The position numbers and the translations under genes are program-made. The notes below the pieces were generated by a model that had not been told where the DNA came from, did not search any database, and worked only from the letters and a program-made list of their open reading frames with translations. This document shows, piece by piece, positions 8,864 through 17,265 of a stretch of 64,000 nucleotides of DNA; within the stretch, counting starts at the first letter, position 1; each line of letters opens with the position of its first letter. This DNA is from Cytophagaceae bacterium ABcell3. Lineage in GTDB: Bacteria; Bacteroidota; Bacteroidia; Cytophagales; Cytophagaceae. The stretch covers positions 2,006,584 through 2,070,583 of the forward strand of contig CP133159.1 in assembly GCA_030913385.1 (NCBI GenBank). The letters run 5' to 3'.

Positions 8864-8875
8864 TGATAAATGTCA
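8864..8875. promoter_or_regulatory. FNR/CRP-like palindrome upstream of ccoS
   Basis: TGATAAATGTCA fits TGA-N6-TCA and ends 77 nt before the ccoS ATG. It is nearly identical to the site at 20169-20180. It matches the FNR consensus TTGAT-N4-ATCAA at 7 of 10 positions. Assigning it to an Fnr/Crp-family regulator is inference. Confidence 0.45.
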
Positions 8876-8951
8876 TTTTTCCTTCTGTTCATGGTCATTC
8901 TATGGAGGCTTAAGTATGCCTTCCTTTGTAAGTAAACAAAGCTAAAAAACC

Positions 8952-9125
8952 ATGAGTGTAATCTTCATTTTGATCTTGATTAGCCTATTGGTCGCAGGGA
9001 CTTTCCTTGCTGCATTTTTATGGGCTATGAAGTCTGGCCAGTTTGACGATGAGTTTACTCCTTCGGTCAGAATGCTGTTTGATGATGAAAAGCCTAGTAA
9101 ACAACAATCCAATTCTCATAAATAA
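8952..9125 (+). CDS. ccoS: cbb3-type oxidase assembly protein CcoS
   Basis: 57 residues: one transmembrane helix (VIFILILISLLVAGTFLAAFLWAMKSG), then QFDDEFTPSVRMLFDDE, the typical CcoS pattern in which the helix is followed by GQFDD and a short acidic tail. CcoS is needed for haem b and copper insertion into CcoN. It ends 2 nt before the ccoN start, so it heads the oxidase operon. The CcoI copper ATPase gene that often precedes ccoS is absent here; the next gene upstream is a methyltransferase behind a terminator. Confidence 0.9.
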   Translation: MSVIFILILISLLVAGTFLAAFLWAMKSGQFDDEFTPSVRMLFDDEKPSKQQSNSHK

Positions 9126-9127
9126 CC

Positions 9128-11293
9128 ATGCTTAAAGACAACCTAACACAAGACCGGGACAGGCATGTGGTCAGTAATATCGATCAGGAGATCGTTATGT
9201 ATGATAACACTATTGTACGTAACTTTTCTATCGCTGCCGCTGTCTGGGGAATCATTGGTATGATAGTGGGACTTACAGCCGCACTTCAACTGGTGTTTCC
9301 TGCGCTTAATTTCTCAGAAATTACAACTTTTGGTCGTATCAGGCCTTTGCACACCAATGCTGTTATTTTCGCTTTTGTCGGAAACGGGATTTTTGCAGGG
9401 ATTTACTATTCCCTTCAGCGCCTTTGTAAGACAAGGATGTACAGCGATGCATTGAGCAACATTAATTTTTGGGGATGGCAATTGATTATTCTTTCTGCCG
9501 TCATAACCCTGCCTTTGGGAATCACTTCCAGTAAGGAATATGCTGAACTTGAATGGCCAATCGATATTGCTATTACAGGTATATGGGTGGTTTTTGGCTG
9601 GAATATGTTTGCCACCATTTTAAAAAGGAGGGAGAAGCATATGTATGTGGCTATCTGGTTTTACATTGCCACATTTGTTACTGTTGCGGTTCTTCATATT
9701 GTAAACTCCTTTGGGCTACCTGTAAGCTTTATGAAAAGCTATTCATGGTATGCAGGTGTGCAAGATGCCCTGGTCCAGTGGTGGTACGGACACAATGCGG
9801 TGGCATTCTTCCTGACAACTCCTTACTTGGGTTTAATGTATTATTTTGTGCCTAAGGCTGCTAACCGTCCAGTATATTCATACCGGTTATCGATCATTCA
9901 CTTTTGGGCATTGATATTTATTTATATATGGGCAGGTCCGCACCACTTGCTATATACCGCACTTCCTGACTGGGCACAATCTTTAGGGGTAGTGTTTTCT
10001 ATTATGTTGATCGCACCTTCTTGGGGGGGGATGCTCAATGGACTTCTTACTTTAAGAGGTGCTTGGGATAAAGTCCGGGAAGATGTCGTGCTAAAATTCA
10101 TGGTCGTTGCGCTGACGGCTTATGGTATGGCAACCTTTGAGGGGCCTATGCTTTCATTAAAGAATGTAAACGCTATTGCACACTTTACCGACTGGGTAGT
10201 GGCGCACGTACACGTAGGTGGCCTAGGGTGGAACGGTTTCCTTACCTTTGGTATGCTTTATTGGCTATTCCCTAAGATGTACCGTACTGAACTATGGTCA
10301 AAGAAACTTGCCAATTTCCACTTCTGGATTGGTACGCTAGGTATTATCTTCTATGCCCTTCCTATGTATTGGGCTGGATTTACACAAAGCTTAATGTGGA
10401 AAGAGTTTACCGCTGATGGTTTCCTTGCTTATCCTAACTTCCTTGAAACGGTAACGCAGATTAAACCTATGTATTTGCTGCGCGCATTTGGTGGAGGGTT
10501 GTTCATTGTCGGTGCATTGGCTATGTGCTACAACCTTTACATGACAGCTAAAAAGGGCTCTTTCCTTGCCAATGAGCCATCACAGGTGCCAGCTATTAAA
10601 GAAGAGAAGCATGATGCTAAAGAGCACTGGCATAGAGCTATAGAAAAGCGCCCTACGCAACTTCTGATCTTTAGCTTAATAGTGATTTTGATAGGTGGAT
10701 TGGTTGAAATGGTGCCGACTTTCCTTGTGAAGTCTAATGTGCCTACTATTGCCAGTGTTAAACCTTATACACCACTCGAACTAGAAGGAAGGGATTTGTA
10801 TATCAAAGAAGGTTGCAATAACTGTCATACCCAGATGATCAGGCCGTTCAGGTCAGAAACAGAAAGGTATGGCGAGTATTCGAAGGCTGGAGAGTTTGTT
10901 TATGACCACCCATTCTTGTGGGGATCTAAACGTACAGGGCCGGACTTGCATAGAGAAGGTGGCAAATATCCTGATTCATGGCATTACAACCATATGTTGG
11001 ATCCAGAGTCTATGTCTCCTGGCTCAATCATGCCTGCTTATCCATGGATGATTACCAGAAAGCTAGATACTGACAATTTAGAAGCGAAAATTTCTGCCAT
11101 GAGAAAATTAGGTGTCCCATATCCTGAAGGGTATGAAGACAAGGCACTGGCTGACCTGCAAACTCAGGCTGTAGGAATATCTGACAATCTCGCCCAAAGC
11201 GGTATCAGAGTAACTAGTGATAAAGAAATTATAGCCATGATTGCATACCTGCAAAGGTTAGGTATAGATATCAAAGGTGAAAGTAACGAATAA
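9128..11293 (+). CDS. ccoN: cbb3-type cytochrome c oxidase subunits I and II, fused CcoN-CcoO
   Basis: 721 residues. The first ~480 form a 12-helix haem-copper oxidase subunit I: an RPLHTNAVIFAF haem ligand region, WWYGHNAVAFFL and WAGPHHLLYTALPDW (CuB ligands), and WVVAHVHVGGLGWNGF (haem ligands). After a short linker and one anchor helix (LLIFSLIVILIGGLVEMVPTF), the C-terminal ~200 residues are CcoO. They carry one haem c site (GCNNCHTQMIRPF near residue 563) and the SWHYNHMLDPESMSPGSIMPAYPW segment. The enzyme reduces O2 to water with high affinity and pumps protons. The ccoN-ccoO fusion is common in Bacteroidota. Transcription is probably low-oxygen-induced (see the palindrome upstream of ccoS). 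Confidence 0.97.
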   Translation: MLKDNLTQDRDRHVVSNIDQEIVMYDNTIVRNFSIAAAVWGIIGMIVGLTAALQLVFPALNFSEITTFGRIRPLHTNAVIFAFVGNGIFAGIYYSLQRLCKTRMYSDALSNINFWGWQLIILSAVITLPLGITSSKEYAELEWPIDIAITGIWVVFGWNMFATILKRREKHMYVAIWFYIATFVTVAVLHIVNSFGLPVSFMKSYSWYAGVQDALVQWWYGHNAVAFFLTTPYLGLMYYFVPKAANRPVYSYRLSIIHFWALIFIYIWAGPHHLLYTALPDWAQSLGVVFSIMLIAPSWGGMLNGLLTLRGAWDKVREDVVLKFMVVALTAYGMATFEGPMLSLKNVNAIAHFTDWVVAHVHVGGLGWNGFLTFGMLYWLFPKMYRTELWSKKLANFHFWIGTLGIIFYALPMYWAGFTQSLMWKEFTADGFLAYPNFLETVTQIKPMYLLRAFGGGLFIVGALAMCYNLYMTAKKGSFLANEPSQVPAIKEEKHDAKEHWHRAIEKRPTQLLIFSLIVILIGGLVEMVPTFLVKSNVPTIASVKPYTPLELEGRDLYIKEGCNNCHTQMIRPFRSETERYGEYSKAGEFVYDHPFLWGSKRTGPDLHREGGKYPDSWHYNHMLDPESMSPGSIMPAYPWMITRKLDTDNLEAKISAMRKLGVPYPEGYEDKALADLQTQAVGISDNLAQSGIRVTSDKEIIAMIAYLQRLGIDIKGESNE

Positions 11294-11304
11294 AATATAA
11301 GATA

Positions 11305-11529
11305 ATGCTAAAGTTTATAAAGCATCATATGTCAGAAATCGGTGGGATAGAAATCTATCCTATCATTTCCTTTCTTATTTTCTTCATATTCTTTTTGGTA
11401 GTACTCATACTGGTTTTTGGAGCCAATAAAGAGTATCTCCGAGAGATGGAGCATTTACCCTTAGATGGACAAGCAGATGAGGAAGGTCAGGATAATGTAT
11501 TGTTTCATTCAAACCAGAAAGTGCAATGA
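11305..11529 (+). CDS. ccoQ: CcoQ-like small subunit of cbb3 oxidase
   Basis: 74 residues with one transmembrane helix (YPIISFLIFFIFFLVVLILVF), then NKEYLREMEHLPLDG and an acidic tail. This is the CcoQ/FixQ pattern of helix plus short basic/acidic cytoplasmic tail. It starts 11 nt after ccoNO, and its stop overlaps the ccoP start (ATGA). CcoQ stabilises the interaction of CcoP with the core complex. The assignment rests mainly on position and topology, since the sequence is short and variable. Confidence 0.82.
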   Translation: MLKFIKHHMSEIGGIEIYPIISFLIFFIFFLVVLILVFGANKEYLREMEHLPLDGQADEEGQDNVLFHSNQKVQ

Positions 11530-12413
11530 ATTTCAAACTTTTAACAATGAAAAAGCAGTGGTTTATTCCTGCTATGCTCCTGGCGGCTCTTAACTTACTG
11601 CCTGTGTCCGCTTTTGCAGCAGAAGATAAAGGACTTTTACAGTCTTTGTTGTCAAACCAGGATGCTTTTCTGTCAGTACTTCTTATTCTTATCATATTTG
11701 TGGTGTTAGTCTTGTTGTTTGTACTGGTGGCCTTCCGTGCATTGATCAATTTCTTGCAGGCTGAGAATAAGTTTGCTTCCTCCAATGCTGTGGAGCCTCA
11801 GCAATCTTGGTGGGCTGCTTTACAAGACAAATTGACTGATGCTGTTCCTGTTGAACGTGAGCATGAGGTGTTGACCTCACATGAATATGACGGAATCAGG
11901 GAACTTGATAACAATTTGCCTCCTTGGTGGAAATTTATGTTTTACGCTACCATTGTTTTCTCTGTGGTCTATTTGGGTTACTATCATTACTATGATGGGC
12001 CTTCTTCGGCAGAGGAGTATTATGCAGAAATGAAAATTGCGGAAGCGAGGATTGCCGAACATAGAGAAAAAGCGGGGAATCTTATAGATGAAAACAATGT
12101 GGAAGTGCTGGATGATGTATCGCACCTTGCCAGTGGAGAAGCGATCTATAGCCAGAATTGTGCTGCCTGCCACGGTGTCGCTGGTGAGGGAGGGGTTGGG
12201 CCTAACTTGGCAGACGAGTATTGGCTATATGGTGGTGATATTAAAGATATCTTTAAGTCAATAAAATATGGAATTCCTCAGAAAGGTATGATAGCCTGGC
12301 AAGGACAACTTACGCCTTTGCAAATTCAGGAAGTGTCCAGCTTTATTTATCATATGCATGGAACAAACCCTCCGAACGCTAAAGAGCCGCAAGGGGAAAT
12401 TCATAAAAGGTAA
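11526..12413 (+). CDS. ccoP: cbb3 oxidase subunit III, CcoP (one haem c)
   Basis: 295 residues from the ATG overlapping the ccoQ stop; an alternative start at 11547 (MKKQWFIPAML) gives a cleaner signal sequence. Two transmembrane helices follow the signal (VLLILIIFVVLVLLFVLVAF and a second at FMFYATIVFSVVYLGYY). Between them lies the FixP_N-type motif HEYDGIRELDNNLPPWW. The periplasmic domain has one haem c site, CAACHG, and a MIAWQGQLTPLQIQEVSSFI tail supplying the Met ligand. Proteobacterial CcoP has two haems; only one is present here, as in other Bacteroidota. Confidence 0.94.
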   Translation: MNFKLLTMKKQWFIPAMLLAALNLLPVSAFAAEDKGLLQSLLSNQDAFLSVLLILIIFVVLVLLFVLVAFRALINFLQAENKFASSNAVEPQQSWWAALQDKLTDAVPVEREHEVLTSHEYDGIRELDNNLPPWWKFMFYATIVFSVVYLGYYHYYDGPSSAEEYYAEMKIAEARIAEHREKAGNLIDENNVEVLDDVSHLASGEAIYSQNCAACHGVAGEGGVGPNLADEYWLYGGDIKDIFKSIKYGIPQKGMIAWQGQLTPLQIQEVSSFIYHMHGTNPPNAKEPQGEIHKR

Positions 12414-12440
12414 TTACAAACAAATTAAAACAGATCATCA

Positions 12441-13850
12441 ATGTCTGAGCATTCAGGAAATACTGCTGCCTTTAGAGATTCGATTTCTACTGTTGATAAA
12501 TCAGGGAAAAGGGTATGGCTGTACCCTCGAAAACCGCAGGGTAGGTATACCAATGCCAGGACGGGTGTGTCTTTGTTTTTGCTGACCTTGTTCTTCACCG
12601 GTCCTTTTTTGAGGATCGGTGGGGAACCTGTTTTGCTGCTCAATGTCATTGAGCGCAAGTTTATTATTTTCGGCAAAGTCTTCTGGCCTCAAGATTTCTA
12701 TCTCTTCGTTATTGCCTCTTTGATAATGATGGTTTTTATAGTCGTGTTTACTGTAATATATGGACGGATTTTTTGTGGCTGGGTGTGTCCCCAAACCATC
12801 TTCATGGAAGGGGTGTTTAGAAAGATTGAGTACTGGATTGAGGGTGATTATAAGAAGCAACAGGCATTGGATAAGGCACCGTGGAGTGGTGCGAAAATTG
12901 GCAAGAAAGTATTTAAACATAGTGTGTTTTATGGAATAGCTTTTTTGGTGTCCAATACCTTTCTGGCTTATATGATAGGTTCGGAAGCCATTTTGGACTT
13001 AATAAAATCGTCACCTTTTGAGCATCCAGAAACTTTCGGTAGCCTAGTGCTTTTTGCAGGTGTTTTTTATGGGGTTTTTGCACGTTTTCGAGAACAAGTT
13101 TGTACGACTGTTTGTCCATACGGGCGTTTGCAAGGCGTACTTATGGACAGGAACTCTGTACTGGTCGCCTACGATTATAAAAGGGGCGAACCTCGTATGA
13201 AGTTTAGGAAAAATGAAGACCGGGAAAACGCTGGTAAAGGAAGTTGTATAGACTGTAGCTTGTGTGTCGATGTCTGTCCTACGGGTATAGATATTAGGAA
13301 CGGTACCCAAATGGAATGCATTAGCTGTACGGCGTGTATAGATGCCTGCGATTTTGTAATGAAAAGGACTGGCCAGCCAACAGGGTTAATTAGGCATGAC
13401 AGTGAAGAGGGTATTGCTAATAGGCAACCTTTTCGCTTTACCAAGCGCATGATGTCTTATTCTGCTGTCCTGGTAGTGCTTGTTTTTGTCTTGGGTGTAC
13501 TTATAATTACTAGAACAGATGTGCAAACTTCTATTCTCCGAACGCCAGGTATGATGTACCAAATCCAGGAAAATGGCTATGTCAGCAATTTGTATAATTA
13601 TAAAGTCATTAATAAAAGCAGTCAGGATATGCCTCTCTACTTTATGCCTTTGAATTTCGAAGGAGAAATAAGAATGGTAGGGGGCAATGATGTTAGCTTG
13701 GAGAAACATGGGCTTGCTTCTGGGTCTATGTTTGTTCTCTTGGACCAACAGCAAATTACAGAACCTAAAACCCGTTTGGAAATTGGTGTGTTTTCTGACG
13801 GAAAGATGGTAGAAAAAGTTAAAACTACCTTTATGGCACCGGTTAATTGA
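12441..13850 (+). CDS. ccoG: Cytochrome c oxidase accessory protein CcoG (FixG/RdxA family)
   Basis: 469 residues. The membrane part has several helices with IFCGWVCPQTIFMEGVFR and CTTVCPYGRLQGVLMDR. It is followed by two 4Fe-4S ferredoxin motifs (CIDCSLCVDVCPTGIDIR and CISCTACIDACDFVMKR) and a C-terminal immunoglobulin-like domain. CcoG is a membrane polyferredoxin implicated in reducing Cu(II) for cbb3 oxidase assembly. It is 28 nt after ccoP in the operon. Length and motif order are standard. Confidence 0.95.
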   Translation: MSEHSGNTAAFRDSISTVDKSGKRVWLYPRKPQGRYTNARTGVSLFLLTLFFTGPFLRIGGEPVLLLNVIERKFIIFGKVFWPQDFYLFVIASLIMMVFIVVFTVIYGRIFCGWVCPQTIFMEGVFRKIEYWIEGDYKKQQALDKAPWSGAKIGKKVFKHSVFYGIAFLVSNTFLAYMIGSEAILDLIKSSPFEHPETFGSLVLFAGVFYGVFARFREQVCTTVCPYGRLQGVLMDRNSVLVAYDYKRGEPRMKFRKNEDRENAGKGSCIDCSLCVDVCPTGIDIRNGTQMECISCTACIDACDFVMKRTGQPTGLIRHDSEEGIANRQPFRFTKRMMSYSAVLVVLVFVLGVLIITRTDVQTSILRTPGMMYQIQENGYVSNLYNYKVINKSSQDMPLYFMPLNFEGEIRMVGGNDVSLEKHGLASGSMFVLLDQQQITEPKTRLEIGVFSDGKMVEKVKTTFMAPVN

Positions 13851-13886
13851 GTATTATTTAATGAGAATGTTTAAAAACTTATAGCT

Positions 13887-14315
13887 ATGAATTGGGGATA
13901 TAGTATAGCAGTGGCTTTTGCCTTTTTTATGGCGTTTATCATTTATTTGGTGGTAGGTACTTATAAACAAAACGTTGATTTGGTGTTTGACGATTATTAT
14001 GTTCGTGAGATCAAATTTCAGGAACAGATTGATAAAAGCGTTAATGCCGCTGATAAACCGCTAAAATGGTCTGTAAGAAATGACTCAGTGGTGGTCAAAT
14101 TCCCTGAATCGGTAGACTTCCAGACGCTGAGCGGTGAAATCGTTTTTTACAGGCCCGACCATTCTGGATCTGATATCAAAGAACGCATCTTTCCTGGGAC
14201 TTCTGGCGAGCAGGTATTTCCGGTGTCAAAGTTTAGACAAGGGAAATACCGGTTAAAAACAGATTGGCAGTCTGGCGGGAATAACTATTATGATGAACAG
14301 ATAATTGTTCTTTAA
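13887..14315 (+). CDS. ccoH: FixH/CcoH family protein
   Basis: 142 residues: one N-terminal anchor (GYSIAVAFAFFMAFIIYLVV) followed by a periplasmic beta-sandwich with the family element YKQNVDLVFDDYYVREIKFQEQIDKS. CcoH binds the cbb3 complex and is needed for its stability. Its position between ccoG and a SafE gene matches the usual Bacteroidota order. It is 37 nt after ccoG. Confidence 0.92.
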   Translation: MNWGYSIAVAFAFFMAFIIYLVVGTYKQNVDLVFDDYYVREIKFQEQIDKSVNAADKPLKWSVRNDSVVVKFPESVDFQTLSGEIVFYRPDHSGSDIKERIFPGTSGEQVFPVSKFRQGKYRLKTDWQSGGNNYYDEQIIVL

Positions 14316-14316
14316 T

Positions 14317-15021
14317 ATGGAGACACAAATGTTCATGGCCGCCTTTCTTATCGGCGTGGCTGGTAGCCTGCACTGTATAGGTATGTGCGGGCCTTTGGCT
14401 ATGGCCCTTCCTGTCAGAGATAAGCATATGATTGGCAAAGTCGCTGGTAGGTTGCTCTATAACTTTGGTCGAACGGCCACATACGCATTTATGGGTTTGT
14501 TCTCTGGGCTTATAGGGAAGGTGTTTTATCTGGCAGGTTATCAGCAGGTATTGTCTATTTTATTGGGCGTATTGGTAATTGCTGCTGTTTTATACCCTTC
14601 TTTGGTAAAAGGCAAGATCAATGTTATTGGGTTTGGATTGGTAAATTCAATCAAAAGAGGATTGACAAGGGTATTTAACAATGGCTCTTACCCTGGCTTA
14701 ATGTTCACTGGAGTATTAAATGGTTTTTTGCCCTGTGGGTTGGTTTATATGGCATTGGCAGGAAGTATGGCTACTGGTGGTATGATTTCTGGTAGCTTGT
14801 TCATGGCTGCTTTTGGTCTTGGGACACTGCCAGTGATGATGGCCGTTTCTTTGGGCGGCGCTTTTGCCAGCGAGTCTATAAAATCTAAAATTCGCAAAGC
14901 TGTGCCTGCCATGATGGTGGTTATGGGTTTGGTATTGATACTCCGCGGCCTCAACCTCGGCATCCCTTATGTAAGTCCCGCCGTGGGAGCAGAAGGGCAG
15001 GAGGTGCATAGTTGTCATTGA
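14317..15021 (+). CDS. Sulfite exporter TauE/SafE family protein of the cbb3 operon
   Basis: The ATG at 14317 sits just after the ccoH stop; a second ATG at 14329 has GGAG a few bases upstream and may be the real start. About 234 residues with six helices. The N-terminal signature is GVAGSLHCIGMCGPLAMALP, whose Cys and His suggest metal contact, and a second half-motif is GFLPCGLVYMALAGSMATG. SafE genes closing cbb3 operons are often annotated as CcoH-adjacent proteins and are thought to help copper or haem delivery; a sulfite-export role is doubtful. The last 506 bp recur at 18256-18761. Confidence 0.9.
   Translation: METQMFMAAFLIGVAGSLHCIGMCGPLAMALPVRDKHMIGKVAGRLLYNFGRTATYAFMGLFSGLIGKVFYLAGYQQVLSILLGVLVIAAVLYPSLVKGKINVIGFGLVNSIKRGLTRVFNNGSYPGLMFTGVLNGFLPCGLVYMALAGSMATGGMISGSLFMAAFGLGTLPVMMAVSLGGAFASESIKSKIRKAVPAMMVVMGLVLILRGLNLGIPYVSPAVGAEGQEVHSCH
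14513..15018 (+). repeat. Direct repeat SafE-3', copy 1
   Basis: The 3' two-thirds of the SafE gene, matched by 18256-18761 at a constant offset of 3743 bp with about a dozen substitutions. Confidence 0.95.
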
Positions 15022-15157
15022 AATAGATTCCTTCTTGTTTTGGGCTTATACTTCTATAGTTATAAACTTATCGGAAAATGTTATGGTTTTAAGATTTGGA
15101 AGAAAAATGAGGTTGTTGTTTTTACCCCATTTTCCTTCTTCAAAATCTTGCAATAAT

Positions 15158-17170
15158 TTATTCTAATATGAAGCTTTTACCTTGTTTTTCGTTTTGGTTG
15201 ATTGTGTACAAGTAATATACACCTTTGGGCAAATGCTTGAGATCGATTATGTTTTCTCTTTTATTTGTATTAATAGAAAAGACATTTTGTCCTAATGAGT
15301 TAATTATGAATATTTGATATTCATTTAAATCTTTTCCTGTAATATTTAGGTTAATTGTGCCTGTACTGGGATTGGGGTATAAGGTTAAGCTATAACTAGA
15401 ATCAGCTTTAACCTTTTGTGGTATTTCAACGTCTTTTATTTTTAAGTCGGTATTATAGACTTTAGCTTTTTTATTTTGAGGTGCATCTGAAAAACAATCT
15501 ATTTCTTTACAGTTATTTATATACCTCTGAATACCGGCAGAAAATCCAGGCCTAGCTACAAAGCCAGGGCGAATATTGATTTCATTCCCCGCAGTTAATA
15601 CTGTTGCTCCACTGCTTTGTCCATTTGTTGTGTTTACTAGAATGGTATTGCTTGCAGAATGATTTCCTGATATGGAAGAAGACGTTAGGTTAAGATCATA
15701 GTTTAAATCCTTAAAGGCTCTCAACTGTGAAGTGTAATCTTGGCCATTAATATGAAAGGTGCCTCCCTCGTGGATGTTGAAGTGGAAAAGACTAGTTTCA
15801 TTGTAAAAACAAACGCCAGGGCTATTTTCCAATATTACTTTTCCTGTACTATAAACATTGAAAATATATGATATATCTAACATTTTTTCTTTAACCCTTA
15901 AGTCTCCATGTATATAGAAAGAAATACCGCACTTTTGATCGCAGGCAAAATTTATGTCAGAATTAGAATCAATTATTAGTTCTGCGCCATTTTCAACCCA
16001 TATTTCACAATCAGCGGGAAGGGTTATGTTACAATCTATAGTTAGCTTTGCCCCTGGCCGAACACGGATTTTTTCATAAAGCCTTATGTCAGTATCTAAT
16101 ACCATGTCCTCTTCTATAAAGAGTATGCCATCTGCATAGCAGGTTTCAACAAAATTTTTCATGTTGGTTATTGACAATGTACGATGCATTTCAGCTATAT
16201 TGTCTCCGCTTAAATATGTTCTTCCAGCGTAATAGGGGTCAGCATTATGCATTACATGATTGTTTATTTCCCCTTCTATTTCATTGCAGGGTTTTACCTT
16301 TGTCTCACAATCATTACAATGGTTTATGCATGGGAAAAAACAGTGGCCTATTTCATGAATTAGTGCTTTGTATAAATTAAATGCCTTATCGTCTAGTATT
16401 GTCTGCCATGAGCGAGTGTTCTCTTCATCTTCAAGTAAGCATTGGCCTGCGATATAGCCATTATAATGATCAGTCATGGAAACTCTCGATGATTTATTGA
16501 AGTCATCATAATAAGGTCTTTCAGCACAATCAATACCGTTAATGGTACCATTACAGTATGCTGTTAAACTATCATAAGTATCTTTGTTCTCAGTAAAGAA
16601 AACATTGATACCCGGCTCAATTGATGAATTATTGCTTACTAATGCGTCTAATTGATTAAAATACGAGTTGCTTGATGGGCAGGGAAGTCCGAAACCATTA
16701 TTTTGATTGTTCCATAAATATGGATCTACTATATAATGTTTGGAAACATTAAACCGTATTTTGGTGTCAGGGATATGGTCAGGGCTTCGGCACAAAGATG
16801 GATGGCCGTTCGTAAGGTTTTCCCATTCTCCATCATTGGGTGGAAGGATGTTTTTTAATCTATGATGTAGTCTTCCTATAGCCTCGTCTAAAATATACTG
16901 ATGTTCTGGGTTGCCTTCTTCGAACATCCTAGGATCATTTTCATCATATTGTATGAATATTAAGTTTACCCGCACTTCTTTGTAGGTTGTATTGTTGTTA
17001 GGTTTAAAGAAGCCTAATGGGTAATTGGGATTTATGTTCAATAGCCGTGAGCATAAACCATTAGAGTTTTTTGGCTGTGCCTCTCCCATTCCGCATGTGC
17101 GTGTGTTTTGCGAAATACCAGAAGTTATTATCCCAAAAATGTAGTATAACAGTAGTAATCTAAATTTCAT
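15158..17170 (-). CDS. Secreted metalloprotease-like protein with T9SS type A sorting domain
   Basis: 670 residues. A signal peptide (MKFRLLLLYYIFGIITSGIS) precedes a domain with ALIHEIGHCFFPCINHC, an HExxH zinc motif near residues 268-282; the third ligand spacing does not fit metzincins exactly. Further on is a run of beta-helix-like short strands (LTIDCNITLPADCEIWVENGAE). A three-coathanger-type segment (VLTAGNEINIRPGFVARPGF) follows. The last ~75 residues are a type IX secretion sorting domain: SYSLTLYPNPSTGTINLNITG ... LGQNVFSI ... LPKGVYYLYTI. The product should reach the cell surface or medium. Its substrate is unknown. It lies in a module bracketed by the SafE direct repeat. Confidence 0.8.
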   Translation of the reverse strand: MKFRLLLLYYIFGIITSGISQNTRTCGMGEAQPKNSNGLCSRLLNINPNYPLGFFKPNNNTTYKEVRVNLIFIQYDENDPRMFEEGNPEHQYILDEAIGRLHHRLKNILPPNDGEWENLTNGHPSLCRSPDHIPDTKIRFNVSKHYIVDPYLWNNQNNGFGLPCPSSNSYFNQLDALVSNNSSIEPGINVFFTENKDTYDSLTAYCNGTINGIDCAERPYYDDFNKSSRVSMTDHYNGYIAGQCLLEDEENTRSWQTILDDKAFNLYKALIHEIGHCFFPCINHCNDCETKVKPCNEIEGEINNHVMHNADPYYAGRTYLSGDNIAEMHRTLSITNMKNFVETCYADGILFIEEDMVLDTDIRLYEKIRVRPGAKLTIDCNITLPADCEIWVENGAELIIDSNSDINFACDQKCGISFYIHGDLRVKEKMLDISYIFNVYSTGKVILENSPGVCFYNETSLFHFNIHEGGTFHINGQDYTSQLRAFKDLNYDLNLTSSSISGNHSASNTILVNTTNGQSSGATVLTAGNEINIRPGFVARPGFSAGIQRYINNCKEIDCFSDAPQNKKAKVYNTDLKIKDVEIPQKVKADSSYSLTLYPNPSTGTINLNITGKDLNEYQIFIINSLGQNVFSINTNKRENIIDLKHLPKGVYYLYTINQNEKQGKSFILE

Positions 17171-17265
17171 TATTAGGCATTGGTTTAGTTCTCATATTAT
17201 TTGTTCAAGTTGATTTTTGAATAAACAAAACCTTTATGGTCTTTGTAGTTAGCGAGGTTCAAGCA

